Source: an uncultured Oscillospiraceae bacterium
Lineage (GTDB): Bacteria > Bacillota > Clostridia > Oscillospirales > Oscillospiraceae
DNA length: 64,000 nucleotides
Reading direction: 5' to 3'
NCBI GenBank assembly: GCA_947588955.1
Contig: CANPYX010000003.1
Span: 1-64,000, forward strand
The stretch's first letter is position 1. Each line of letters starts with the position of its first letter. This document shows, piece by piece, positions 18,906 to 27,260 of the stretch. Both the position numbers and the translations under genes were made by a program. Below the pieces are notes generated by a model, which had not been told where the DNA came from, made no database searches, and saw only the letters and a list, made by a program, of their open reading frames with translations.

Positions 18906-19801
18906 GCATGGAGGACAAGAGAAAGCAGGGACAGCGGGGCTTTGGCGGAAAGGACCGCAGACCCGGAGGACACGCGGGCGCTGGACCGAAGCCGCCGCGC
19001 CGCGCCCCAGAGAGACGCGACGACGTGGAGGCAGAGGAGAGCTATATCGAGGGCAGGAACGCCGTCACCGAGGCGCTGAAAGCGGGACGGCCGCTGAACA
19101 AGGTATTTGTCGCCTCCGGCGACACTGACGCGGGGCTTCGCAGGCTCGTTTCAATGGCGCGGGACGCGGGGGCCGTGGTGGTGGAGACGGACAGGCGGAA
19201 GCTTGACTCCATGAGCGCCACCGGCGCGCACCAGGGGATAGTGGCGTTGGCGGCGGTGAAGGAGTATTCTACCGTGGGCGAGATACTCGATTATGCCCGC
19301 TCAAGGGGCGAGGCGCCGCTTATCGTGATATGCGACGAGGTGTCCGACGGACACAACCTGGGCGCGATAATCCGCACGGGGGAGTGCGCCGGGGCGCACG
19401 GGGTGATAATCCCCAAGCGCCGGAGCGCGTCGCTGACGGCGGTGGTGTCCAAGACCTCCGCCGGGGCGGTGGAATATATGCGCGTGGCGCGGGTGCCGAA
19501 CCTCTCCGCCGCCATAAAGGAGCTCAAGGACGCGGGGGTGTGGATATACGGCACCGCCGCCGACGCGCCGAAGACGGTATACGATACCGACCTCACGGGA
19601 CCCATGGCGCTGGTCATAGGCTCCGAGGGGGAGGGCATGAGAAGGCTTGTGGAGGAGAGCTGCGATTTCACGGTCTCCATACCCATGAAGGGCCGCATAT
19701 CGTCCCTGAACGCCTCGGCAAGCGCCGCCATCGTGCTCTATGAGGCAGTGCGGCAGAGGAGTTCCATACTGCCGGATGGTGAAAGACCTTCAAACGGATA
19801 A
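18902..19801 (+). CDS. rlmB: SpoU/TrmH-family RNA 2'-O-methyltransferase (RlmB-like)
   Basis: SAM-dependent methylase of the SPOUT class. After a basic, Gly-rich 45-residue tail comes the substrate-binding domain ([15 protein letters not shown]), then the three knot motifs: [28 protein letters not shown] and [16 protein letters not shown]. By similarity it modifies 23S rRNA, as RlmB does. Its position directly after metK, the SAM source, is suggestive. It starts GTGAGCATG, so an ATG six bases on is an alternative start. Confidence 0.85.
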   Translation: MSMEDKRKQGQRGFGGKDRRPGGHAGAGPKPPRRAPERRDDVEAEESYIEGRNAVTEALKAGRPLNKVFVASGDTDAGLRRLVSMARDAGAVVVETDRRKLDSMSATGAHQGIVALAAVKEYSTVGEILDYARSRGEAPLIVICDEVSDGHNLGAIIRTGECAGAHGVIIPKRRSASLTAVVSKTSAGAVEYMRVARVPNLSAAIKELKDAGVWIYGTAADAPKTVYDTDLTGPMALVIGSEGEGMRRLVEESCDFTVSIPMKGRISSLNASASAAIVLYEAVRQRSSILPDGERPSNG

Positions 19802-19823
19802 AACCTCATCGGGGGGTAAAGAT

Positions 19824-22280
19824 ATGGCAAACGACAAAAACATACTTGACGACCTGGAGCTTTCGGGCGACTACTCGGAGGAGGAGGGCTTCTCGCTGGA
19901 GTCGATACTTGCCGAGTACAAGGGGAGCGCCTTTATGGACGGCGACAAGAGGACGCCGGCGGAGGAGCTCCAGCGCAAGACCGACGACATCATCAGGGAG
20001 GCGCTGAGGGACACCGCGCGGCAGGAGGAAGAGCCCGCCGAAAAGCCGGAGGAGCCGGACATTGCCGCCTTCTTCAACTCGCCGGAGCTTAAAAAGCTCG
20101 CCGCCGAGAGGGAGCCGGATATGCCTGAGCCGGAGGAGCCGGAAAAGGCGGAGGAGCGCCCGCGCAGATCGCTTTTCCGCCGGAAAAAGGACAGGCGCGA
20201 GGCGCGTCCCGATCCGGAGGAGGCCGAGGAGCGCCGGGAGCTGAGGCCCCGCCGGAGGCGCGAGATCATGGACGAAAACGCCGCTCCCGCCTACGACACG
20301 GCGCCGGAGATCGATCTGTCCGTATTTGACGACCCGGAGGACGAGCGCCCGGAGAGGAGCGTGGACGACTTCATAAGCTCCCTGGACGATTCGGAGCCCG
20401 AGGAAAATACGTACGCGCGGGACGATGAACCGGCGGAGGACGCTGAGGAGACGCTCAGGCGCGGCGAGGAGGAGCTTGAGGCGGACGACGCCCGCCGCAG
20501 GCGCGGTATCCTTGGGATATTCCGCAAAAGCCCGGACGACGCGGCAGAGGAGACTGAGGAGTTCACAGATGACGGGGATTACTCCGACGAGAGCTCGGAG
20601 GAGTACGACGAGGACTACTACGACATTGAGCCCGACCCGGATTTCAAGAAGGCGGCGGGCGTTTACGCGAGGATGGTGCCGTCGCTGAGACTGCGCATAC
20701 TCGGCGCCTCCGTCATAGCCTTCCTCATGGTGCTTACCACCTGGCTCTTTACCGCGGGTCACGCCATGCCGCTCATAGGGCACACCTACAAGGGCAACGT
20801 GGCGGCGCTGCTCATTATGGAGCTCATGGTCATCGCCCTGGGGATCGACGTGGTCGCCAGGGGCCTTGAGGACATTTTGAGGCTTTCTCCGGGCGTTGAA
20901 TCGCTGGTGTTCGTGTCCTGCGCCGCATCGGTGATCGACGGCTTTGTCATGCTCATAACGAAAAACTACTCCAGGGGCATCACCCTTGCGGTCATTTCCG
21001 CCATCTCGCTTATCGGCGCAATGAGCGCAAGAAAGTCCATGTACATGGCGCTTTGCGACTCCCTCAAGGGCGCAAGGGCGTCCTCCTCGACCTGGGGCGT
21101 GACGCTGGACGCCGAGGACATGGAGGGAAGGCGGGTACTGAAAAAGATAGCCGGAGCGGACGAGGGCTTTTACGCCGCGTTGACAAGCCCGGACAAGGCG
21201 GAAAAGCTCTATGACGATATAGCTCCCATGCTTGTCATCGTTTCCTTTGTGCTGTCGTTCCTCGCCACGGTGGGCCACGGCAACGCCGGGGGCTTCACCC
21301 ACACCTTCTCTGTTATGACGGCGGTGTGCGCCGCCTTCCCTGCCGCGCTTATATTCGCCCTGCCCTTTAAATACGCCGCGGCGTCACTCAGACGCTCCGG
21401 CGGGGCTGTCGCGGGTTATGCCGGCGCCGCTACAATAGCCGATTCCGACGGCTCGCTTATCACCGACCAGGACATATTCCCTTCGGGGAGCGTAAAGCTT
21501 GAGGGCGTTAAGGTGTTTGAGGGGGTGGACCCCAGAAGGGTCATTTCCTCCGCCGCGTCACTCATCATAACCTCGGATTCCGGTGTAAAAAAGGTATTCG
21601 AGGAGCTTTTGAGGAGCCAGAACATGGTCCTCAAAAGGGTGGACGAGTTCTCCTGCTACGAGGGCGGGGGCATCGGCGGACTTGTGGAAGGCGAGCGGGT
21701 GCTTTGCGGCACGGGCGCGTTTATGAGCCTCATGGGGCTGAGGGTGCCCGATGACCTGAATTTGCCGGGCAACGTGTTCGCCGCCATAAACGACGAGCCG
21801 GTGTGCGTCTTTTCACTCTCCTATGTCCCATCGGGTCTTGTGCAGTCGGCACTTGTGGCGCTTTTGGGGACGAGGACCAACGTCCTCATGGCCGCCAGAG
21901 ACTTTAACATCACGCCAAACAGCGTGAGGCAGAAGTACAAGGTCTCTATGGACGGGGTGGAGTACCTGCCCATAAAGACGGCGTATGACCTGAGCCGGAG
22001 CGAGCTTCCAGAGGGCAGCGGCGTCTCCGCCATACTCTGCCGGGGCGGGCTTTCGCTCTTTGCCGAGATCATCTCCAGGGCAAGACAGCTGAAGCTCATT
22101 ACAACGCTCAATTCAGTTATCACCGGCATCGGTACGGCGCTTTCCGTTGTGATAATGTTTTACCTGTGCTGGGCAGGGGCGTTTGCCTCCGCCGGTGCCC
22201 TCAACGTTTTCTTCTTCATGTCGGTGATCGGCATTGCGGTTTACATAATGTCGCAAGCGTTGAGATTGAGGCTTAAGTGA
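19824..22280 (+). CDS. Degenerate P-type ATPase-like membrane protein with long acidic N-terminus
   Basis: An 818-residue protein; the ATG at 19824 follows GGGGGG by seven bases. Residues 1-280 are very acidic and low in complexity. Membrane helices follow near 305-400, 470-520 and 745-815. The order of parts matches a P1B-type ATPase: FPAALIFALP stands where CPCAL...P is expected, DSDGSLIT where DKTGTLT is expected, an N-domain-like segment GGGIGGLVEGERVLCGTGAF, and a final helix pair ending SQALRLRLK. The phosphorylation motif is altered and the GDGxND hinge is not visible, so ion transport is unlikely. It may be a sensor or scaffold. The gene follows rlmB closely. Confidence 0.65.
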   Translation: MANDKNILDDLELSGDYSEEEGFSLESILAEYKGSAFMDGDKRTPAEELQRKTDDIIREALRDTARQEEEPAEKPEEPDIAAFFNSPELKKLAAEREPDMPEPEEPEKAEERPRRSLFRRKKDRREARPDPEEAEERRELRPRRRREIMDENAAPAYDTAPEIDLSVFDDPEDERPERSVDDFISSLDDSEPEENTYARDDEPAEDAEETLRRGEEELEADDARRRRGILGIFRKSPDDAAEETEEFTDDGDYSDESSEEYDEDYYDIEPDPDFKKAAGVYARMVPSLRLRILGASVIAFLMVLTTWLFTAGHAMPLIGHTYKGNVAALLIMELMVIALGIDVVARGLEDILRLSPGVESLVFVSCAASVIDGFVMLITKNYSRGITLAVISAISLIGAMSARKSMYMALCDSLKGARASSSTWGVTLDAEDMEGRRVLKKIAGADEGFYAALTSPDKAEKLYDDIAPMLVIVSFVLSFLATVGHGNAGGFTHTFSVMTAVCAAFPAALIFALPFKYAAASLRRSGGAVAGYAGAATIADSDGSLITDQDIFPSGSVKLEGVKVFEGVDPRRVISSAASLIITSDSGVKKVFEELLRSQNMVLKRVDEFSCYEGGGIGGLVEGERVLCGTGAFMSLMGLRVPDDLNLPGNVFAAINDEPVCVFSLSYVPSGLVQSALVALLGTRTNVLMAARDFNITPNSVRQKYKVSMDGVEYLPIKTAYDLSRSELPEGSGVSAILCRGGLSLFAEIISRARQLKLITTLNSVITGIGTALSVVIMFYLCWAGAFASAGALNVFFFMSVIGIAVYIMSQALRLRLK

Positions 22281-22337
22281 GAAAAACCGCCAAATAATTG
22301 CAACAGAAAAAATCGCCAAAAAATTGCAAAATAAATA

Positions 22338-22366
22338 TTGTGTTTCTTGTCAGCTTGTATTATAAT
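22338..22366 (+). promoter_or_regulatory. Promoter of the EF-G paralogue
   Basis: TTGTGT and TATAAT are separated by 17 bases, about 100 bases upstream of the start codon. Two near-identical copies of CGCCAAA(T/A)AATTGCAA lie just upstream at 22288 and 22313 and could be regulator sites. Confidence 0.55.
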
Positions 22367-22379
22367 ATTGCTTTAGTAC

Positions 22380-22434
22380 GGGATTAAACCGACGCGGGTT
22401 CGACTCCCGTCAGCTTAACTCGGGTTTAATCCGG
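22380..22434 (+). ncRNA. Structured leader resembling a tmRNA 3' end
   Basis: An outer perfect stem GGATTAAACC/GGTTTAATCC (22381-22390 with 22423-22432) encloses an inner hairpin with arms GACGCGGG and CCCGTC around a T-loop-like TTCGACT. About 25 of 30 bases from 22389 match, by eye and from memory, the 3' end of Escherichia coli tmRNA (CGGGTTC...ACTCCCG...CAGCT). There is no room for a full tmRNA upstream. It lies in the 5' untranslated region of the EF-G paralogue and has no T run. Confidence 0.4.
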
Positions 22435-22463
22435 AAACAAATTTATGAGAGGATCATGCATTT

Positions 22464-24491
22464 ATGGGCTACGCTGCTGAAAAAATTCGCAATATCGCGC
22501 TCCTCGGCCACGGCGGGAGCGGCAAGACGACCCTTGCCGAAAGTATGCTTTTCGTCGCCGGCGCAACCACGCGCCAGGGCACTGTCGGTGCGGGCAACAC
22601 CGTATCGGACTACGACGCGGAGGAGATAAAACGTCAGACAAGTATCTCCGCCACCACCATGTTCGCGGAGTTCAAGGGCTACAAGCTGAACATCATCGAC
22701 ACCCCGGGCTACTTTGACTTTGTGGGCGAGGTGTTTGAGGCTCTGCGCGTGGCGGACACCGCGGTCATCTGCATTTCCGCCAAGGACCAGATGAACGTTG
22801 GCGCCGAGAAGGCGTGGAAATACGTAAACGAACGCAATCTTCCCCGCGCGGTGTACGTTTCAAAGGTGGACGAGGAGCACGCCAACTTCGAGAAGGCGTT
22901 TGACACTATCCGCGGAGCCTTCGGCTCCTCCGTCTGCGCTCTCACCGAGCCCGTGATGGAGGGCGAGAAGGTCGTCGGAATAGTGGACGTCCTCAAAAAG
23001 AAGGCCTACAAGTTCGTCTCCGGCAAGCGCCAGGAGATCCCCATGCCCGCGGAGCTCTCCGGCAAGGTGGAGGAGCACTACGCGGAGCTGGTGGAGAACG
23101 CCGCCGGCACCAGCGAGGAGCTGATGGAGAAGTACTTTGAGGAGGGCGACCTCTCCGAGCAGGAGGTCTATGACGCTCTGGGCACCGGCATCGCCGCCGG
23201 CGAGATTTGCCCCGTGTTCTTCGGCAGCGCCGCCACGGGTCTCGGCACCGAGGTGTTCATGGACAGCGTTTGCAACCTGTTCCCGTCTCCCCGTGAGAAC
23301 GGCGAGGCCATTGACGGCAGCGCCCCCACAAAGCTCATTGTCTACAAGACCATTTCCGACCAGTTCGGTAGGTTCAGCCTCTTTAAGGTGGTGTCCGGCA
23401 AGGTATCCGCCGACATGACCCTGACCAACGCCCGCAGCGGCGCGCAGGAGAAGCTGGGCCACATCTACACCATGCGCGGCAAGCAGAACATAGAGGTCAC
23501 GGACCTTGCCCCCGGCGACATCGGAGCCGTCTCAAAGCTCAGCGACACCAAGACCGGCGACACCCTTTGCGACGCCAAGGCGGTGGAGGCTGTGCCGGGG
23601 ATCGAGTTCCCCGCGCCCTGCTACTCAATGGCGATCCGTCCCAAGACAAAGGGGCAGGAGGACAAGGTCGCCCAGGGCCTTTCGAGACTGCGCGAGGAGG
23701 ACGTCACCTTCACCGTCACCAACAACGCCGAGACGCGCCAGATGGTCATCTCCGGCGCGGGCGATATGCAGCTTGACGTGCTGTGCTCCAAGCTTAAGAA
23801 CAAGTTCGGCGTTGAGGTGGAGCTTTATCCCGCCAAGGTGCCCTACAGGGAGAAGATACGCAAAAAGATCGAGGCCCACGGCCGCCACAAGAAGCAGTCC
23901 GGCGGACACGGACAGTTCGGCGACGTGTGGATACGCTTTGAGCCCCAGGACGAGAGCGAGGACCTCATCTTCGCCGAGGAGGTATTCGGCGGCTCCGTGC
24001 CCAAGAACTTCTTCCCCGCCGTTGAAAAGGGACTTCGTGAGTCCGTGGGACGCGGCGTCCTCGCCGGTTACCCCATGGTCTACCTGAAGGCCACGCTGTA
24101 CGACGGCTCCTACCACCCCGTGGACTCCTCCGAAATGGCGTTCAAGACCGCCGCGAACCTGGCGTTCAAGGAGCTGGTAAACGCGTCTCCCGCCCTTCTG
24201 GAGCCCATCGGACTTCTCAAGGTCACCATCCCCGACGCCAACATGGGCGACATCATGTCAGACCTCTCCAAGCGCCGCGGCAGCCCCATGGGAATGAGCG
24301 TTGTGGACGGCATGCAGGTAGTTGAGGCCGAGGTCCCCATGGCTGAAATGGGCTCCTACGCCATCGATCTTCGGTCCATGACCCAGGGCAGAGGCTCCTT
24401 CACCTTCGAGTTCGTGCGCTACGACGAGGCGCCCCTGAATGTCCAGCAGAAGGTCATCGAGGAGGCAAAGGCTGACGCCGACGCTGAATAA
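22464..24491 (+). CDS. Elongation factor G paralogue (EF-G-like translational GTPase)
   Basis: A 675-residue GTPase with G1 GHGGSGKTT, G3 DTPGYFDF and a G4 that reads SKVD instead of NKMD, followed by domains II-V. Domain IV has the sequence GRHKKQSGGHGQFGDV. The altered GTP-binding motifs and the absence of the neighbouring rpsL/rpsG/tuf genes mark it as the second, EF-G-like branch found in many Clostridia rather than the housekeeping fusA. Its role, in recycling, stress or tetracycline-like protection, is not known. It has its own promoter and leader upstream and a strong terminator after the stop. Confidence 0.85.
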   Translation: MGYAAEKIRNIALLGHGGSGKTTLAESMLFVAGATTRQGTVGAGNTVSDYDAEEIKRQTSISATTMFAEFKGYKLNIIDTPGYFDFVGEVFEALRVADTAVICISAKDQMNVGAEKAWKYVNERNLPRAVYVSKVDEEHANFEKAFDTIRGAFGSSVCALTEPVMEGEKVVGIVDVLKKKAYKFVSGKRQEIPMPAELSGKVEEHYAELVENAAGTSEELMEKYFEEGDLSEQEVYDALGTGIAAGEICPVFFGSAATGLGTEVFMDSVCNLFPSPRENGEAIDGSAPTKLIVYKTISDQFGRFSLFKVVSGKVSADMTLTNARSGAQEKLGHIYTMRGKQNIEVTDLAPGDIGAVSKLSDTKTGDTLCDAKAVEAVPGIEFPAPCYSMAIRPKTKGQEDKVAQGLSRLREEDVTFTVTNNAETRQMVISGAGDMQLDVLCSKLKNKFGVEVELYPAKVPYREKIRKKIEAHGRHKKQSGGHGQFGDVWIRFEPQDESEDLIFAEEVFGGSVPKNFFPAVEKGLRESVGRGVLAGYPMVYLKATLYDGSYHPVDSSEMAFKTAANLAFKELVNASPALLEPIGLLKVTIPDANMGDIMSDLSKRRGSPMGMSVVDGMQVVEAEVPMAEMGSYAIDLRSMTQGRGSFTFEFVRYDEAPLNVQQKVIEEAKADADAE

Positions 24492-24510
24492 AAAATCTGG
24501 TATTTTAAAA

Positions 24511-24535
24511 CCGCCCGGAAATCCGGGCGGTTTTT
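24511..24535 (+). terminator. Terminator after the EF-G paralogue
   Basis: CCGCCCGG and CCGGGCGG pair around AAAT and are followed by five T, 20 bases after the stop codon. Confidence 0.9.
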
Positions 24536-24560
24536 ACAGTTTTTCTGTGAGGTGGCTGAG

Positions 24561-25292
24561 ATGGGGGAGAGGGCGCGGTGCGTTATTGTTGACCGGAGCG
24601 AGTGGTTCCGTGAGCTTTTGCGCGGCGAGCTTGAGGGGCTGGGCGTCGAGCTTGTGGGCGAGGCGGTATCCCTCGCCGACGCGCGTGAGGTCCTTGTTTC
24701 CCGCAAGCCGGAGGTGGCTCTTGTGACGCCGGAGCTTGACGAACGCGGCGAGGGCGTGCGCCGTCTCCTGTCCGGGGTGGGACCCGCCGAATGTCCGACC
24801 CTGGTGCTTCTGGGGCAATTCAGGGCTCCCACAGGGTTTAAGATCCTGGGCGGCTGCCGGAGGGTGGGCAAGGCTGACGGCGTAAGGGCGCTGGCGGGCG
24901 AGATCGTCGCCGCGGCGGAGGAGCGCCGGGAGCTTCTGCGCGCCGTCTCCGGCGAGTACAGGCAGGAGAGGACGGCGGACGCGCTTCTTCACGCGCTGGT
25001 GCTGGACGGCAATCAGACGGGCTGCGCGTACCTCCGTCATGCCCTCCTCGCGGCGGTCCGCGAGAGTGACCGCGTCAGGGCAAAGGAGCTTTACACCGAA
25101 ACCGCTGAGAGCTTTTCCACATCGCCCTCCGACGTGGAGCGCAATATAAGGTTTGCCGTCTCCACCTGCGTTAAAAGCGCGCCGATAAACAGCAGGATAG
25201 TGATTTTGGGCTCCGGCGGCGCCGTTCCGGGGAATATGGAGCTCATAAGGACCCTGGCGGGCATTGTCGGCGGACGCGCGCGGCGGGTTTGA
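24561..25292 (+). CDS. Spo0A-like regulator with a pseudo-receiver domain
   Basis: About 243 residues. Residues 5-120 follow the CheY-like receiver pattern but lack its chemistry: the usual double acid is DR (VIVDRSE), the phosphoacceptor Asp is replaced by Thr (VALVTPELDE) and the conserved Thr by Gly; only the Lys (VGKAD) remains. Residues about 135-243 match the Spo0A DNA-binding domain: ADALLHALVLDGNQTGCAYL, FSTSPSDVERNIRFAV and the C-terminal helix. It may bind 0A-box-like sites independently of phosphorylation. I prefer the ATG at 24561 because GAGGTGG precedes it; a GTG at 24552 is in frame. True Spo0A is probably elsewhere. Confidence 0.75.
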   Translation: MGERARCVIVDRSEWFRELLRGELEGLGVELVGEAVSLADAREVLVSRKPEVALVTPELDERGEGVRRLLSGVGPAECPTLVLLGQFRAPTGFKILGGCRRVGKADGVRALAGEIVAAAEERRELLRAVSGEYRQERTADALLHALVLDGNQTGCAYLRHALLAAVRESDRVRAKELYTETAESFSTSPSDVERNIRFAVSTCVKSAPINSRIVILGSGGAVPGNMELIRTLAGIVGGRARRV

Positions 25293-25315
25293 CATATCCG
25301 GAAAAAATATGTATA
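25287..25315 (+). promoter_or_regulatory. Consensus sigma-A promoter of the GH13 gene
   Basis: TTGACA and TATAAT with exactly 17 bases between them. The -35 overlaps the stop codon of the Spo0A-like gene. Confidence 0.85.
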
Positions 25316-25363
25316 ATGGTCCGGCGCGAATACCGAACTTAAAATGAGAGGAAATCAGCACAC

Positions 25364-26671
25364 ATGTGGTTTGACGAGGCGGTAATTTATCAGATTTATC
25401 CCCTGGGGCTGTGCGGCGCGCCGGAGGAGAACGACGGCGTAACTGAGCACAGGATACTCAGATTGTTGGATTGGGTGGAGCACATAAAGGCACTTGGCTG
25501 TACCGCGGTGCTTTTGAATCCTGTTTTTCAGAGCGACAGGCACGGGTACGACACGAGGGACTACTTCACGGTGGACTGCCGGCTTGGAGACGAGGAGGAT
25601 TTGAGGCGCGTCTGCGGGGCGTTCCACGACGCCGGCATACGGGTCATGTTTGACGCGGTGCTCAATCATGTGGGACGGGGCTTTTGGGCGTTTCGGGATG
25701 TGCTTGAAAGGCGCTGGGACAGCCCGTATAAGGATTGGTTCCACGTTGATTTCAACGGCAACTCCGGGTGGAATGACGGCTTCTGGTACAAGTGCTGGGA
25801 GGGCGCCTGGGAGCTGGCGGAGCTGAATTTGTGGAACAACGACGTAGTGGAGCACCAGCTTGCCGCCATAAGGAGCTGGGTGGAGCGGTTCGACATCGAC
25901 GGGCTCCGTCTGGACGTGGCGTACTGCCTGCCGCAGGAGTATTTAAAGCGCCTGCGCGGGTTCGCGAATGGCCTAAAGCCGGATTTTGTCCTCATGGGCG
26001 AGACGCTCCATGGGGACTATAACCGATGGATGTCCGACGAAATGTGCCATTCGGTGACAAATTACGAGTGCTACAAGGGGCTGTGGTCAAGCCTTAACGA
26101 CATGAACCTATTTGAGATAGGCCACTCCCTTGCCCGCCAGTTCGGTCCGGAGCCCTGGACGCTCTACAAGGGCAAGCACCTTTTGAGCTTCCTTGACAAC
26201 CACGACGTGGAGAGGATCGCCAGCAAGCTCCGGGACAAAAAGCAGCTGCCCGCCGCCTGGGGGCTGGTGTTCGGGATGCCCGGAGTCCCCGCCGTATACT
26301 ACGGCAGCGAGTGGGGGACAGAGGGCAGGAAATCCGACGGGGACAGGGCGCTGAGACCGGAGATTGTGACGCCGGAAAGTAACGGGCTCACGGAGTTTAT
26401 TTCGCAGCTCGCCGCCGCAAGGAAAGCAAGTCCGGCACTTATGTACGGTACATACAGAAATTTGCAGATCCAAAATAAATTCCTGGTGTATGAGCGCGAG
26501 TGCCAGGGGGAGAGGGTCGTTGTCGCGGTCAACGCCTCGCCTGAGACCCAGTGGGCGCGGTTCGACGCCCGCGGTGATCGGGGGGTGGACCTGATCACCG
26601 GAGAGGAGCGGGGGCTTGGGGATTCGACCATGATCGAGGGGTATGGGGTGTATTTTTGGAAAATACAGTAA
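25364..26671 (+). CDS. GH13 alpha-amylase-family glycosidase
   Basis: A 435-residue enzyme without signal peptide, so cytoplasmic. The barrel motifs are complete: region I DAVLNHVG, region II GLRLDVA (nucleophile Asp), region III MGETL (acid/base Glu) and region IV FLDNHDVER. A short C-terminal beta domain follows. Size and motifs fit a maltodextrin- or cyclomaltodextrin-cleaving intracellular enzyme, but the exact substrate cannot be read. It is monocistronic, with a consensus promoter and a hairpin after it. Confidence 0.88.
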   Translation: MWFDEAVIYQIYPLGLCGAPEENDGVTEHRILRLLDWVEHIKALGCTAVLLNPVFQSDRHGYDTRDYFTVDCRLGDEEDLRRVCGAFHDAGIRVMFDAVLNHVGRGFWAFRDVLERRWDSPYKDWFHVDFNGNSGWNDGFWYKCWEGAWELAELNLWNNDVVEHQLAAIRSWVERFDIDGLRLDVAYCLPQEYLKRLRGFANGLKPDFVLMGETLHGDYNRWMSDEMCHSVTNYECYKGLWSSLNDMNLFEIGHSLARQFGPEPWTLYKGKHLLSFLDNHDVERIASKLRDKKQLPAAWGLVFGMPGVPAVYYGSEWGTEGRKSDGDRALRPEIVTPESNGLTEFISQLAAARKASPALMYGTYRNLQIQNKFLVYERECQGERVVVAVNASPETQWARFDARGDRGVDLITGEERGLGDSTMIEGYGVYFWKIQ

Positions 26672-26703
26672 AAGTGTTCCCGCCGTTGCGGGAAACGGAG
26701 GGT

Positions 26704-26754
26704 CTTCTTTTCTCATCTTTTTCTCCGAAATGAGAAAAAGACGAGTAAAAGAAG
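26704..26754 (+). terminator. Long A/T-rich hairpin after the GH13 gene
   Basis: CTTCTTTTCTC...TTTTTCTC pairs with GAGAAAAAG...GAGTAAAAGAAG around CGAAAT with only two mismatches. It works as a terminator in either direction because of its T- and A-rich arms. Confidence 0.6.
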
Positions 26755-27037
26755 CAAAAGAGAGAAAAAGAATTTTTATTTTTGGGCCGGCAGAAGCTTT
26801 CAAGTCCTACCGTATAGACTCACGACAGCTCCCGCAGTCTGAAACTTCCCCGCACGGGCAGAAGAATCGACGCGCGGGTTCCCATGAGCCGAATTGCACA
26901 GTCTCCGAACCCGCTTAACCGCTTAACGTGGTCGGTAGTCAGTACGCCCTGCCCCTCAACATCGCCGCGCTTTGGTTCTAAAATCGGGCAAAGCCCTCGG
27001 CGCTTCTCCACCCTGCGTTTATCGCTTTAATTTAAAT
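26755..27037. other. Intergenic stretch without recognised gene
   Basis: Between the GH13 terminator and repeat copy 3 I find no gene I can support. A 63-codon minus-strand frame (26820-27011) is GC-rich and has no good ribosome binding site. The sequence looks neither like the flanking genes nor like the hairpin repeat. Confidence 0.3.
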
Positions 27038-27260
27038 GTTTTTCCGGCGGCATGTACGTCGGAAAAATCACCTTTTGTTTTGCAAGTGTGCGCCCCTTCG
27101 GGGCGTGCGCGCAGCAAAACAGCAGGAAAGCCCCCGCGAAAGGTCCGCAGACCTTTCGCGGGGGCTTTCCGCACGTTCCCCACTTCAAAAAAGGGCAAAG
27201 CCCTTTTTTGAACGTTTCCCTCTAATTTAAAAAGAGGTCCTTTGGACCTCTTTTTAAATT
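27038..27260 (+). repeat. Mosaic multi-hairpin intergenic repeat, copy 3
   Basis: The modules are in the same order as in copy 1: hairpin A (27038-27068), stem B with outer arms GTTTTGC/GCAAAAC (27077-27120) around GCGCCCC/GGGGCGT, the long hairpin C of 21 base pairs with loop CGCA (27125-27170), linker GCACGTTCCC, hairpin D (27184-27212) and hairpin E (27224-27260). Hairpin E contains the asd stop codon. Against copy 1, stems B, C, D and E differ in sequence yet still pair. Confidence 0.8.

Noticed and set aside
19806..21302. 498-codon minus-strand frame opposite the P-type ATPase-like gene
   Set aside because: Arg/Leu/Val-rich shadow frame with no domain and no start site.
26820..27011. 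63-codon minus-strand frame upstream of repeat copy 3
   Set aside because: No ribosome site, no recognised family and an Arg-rich composition. Kept only as an unresolved stretch.
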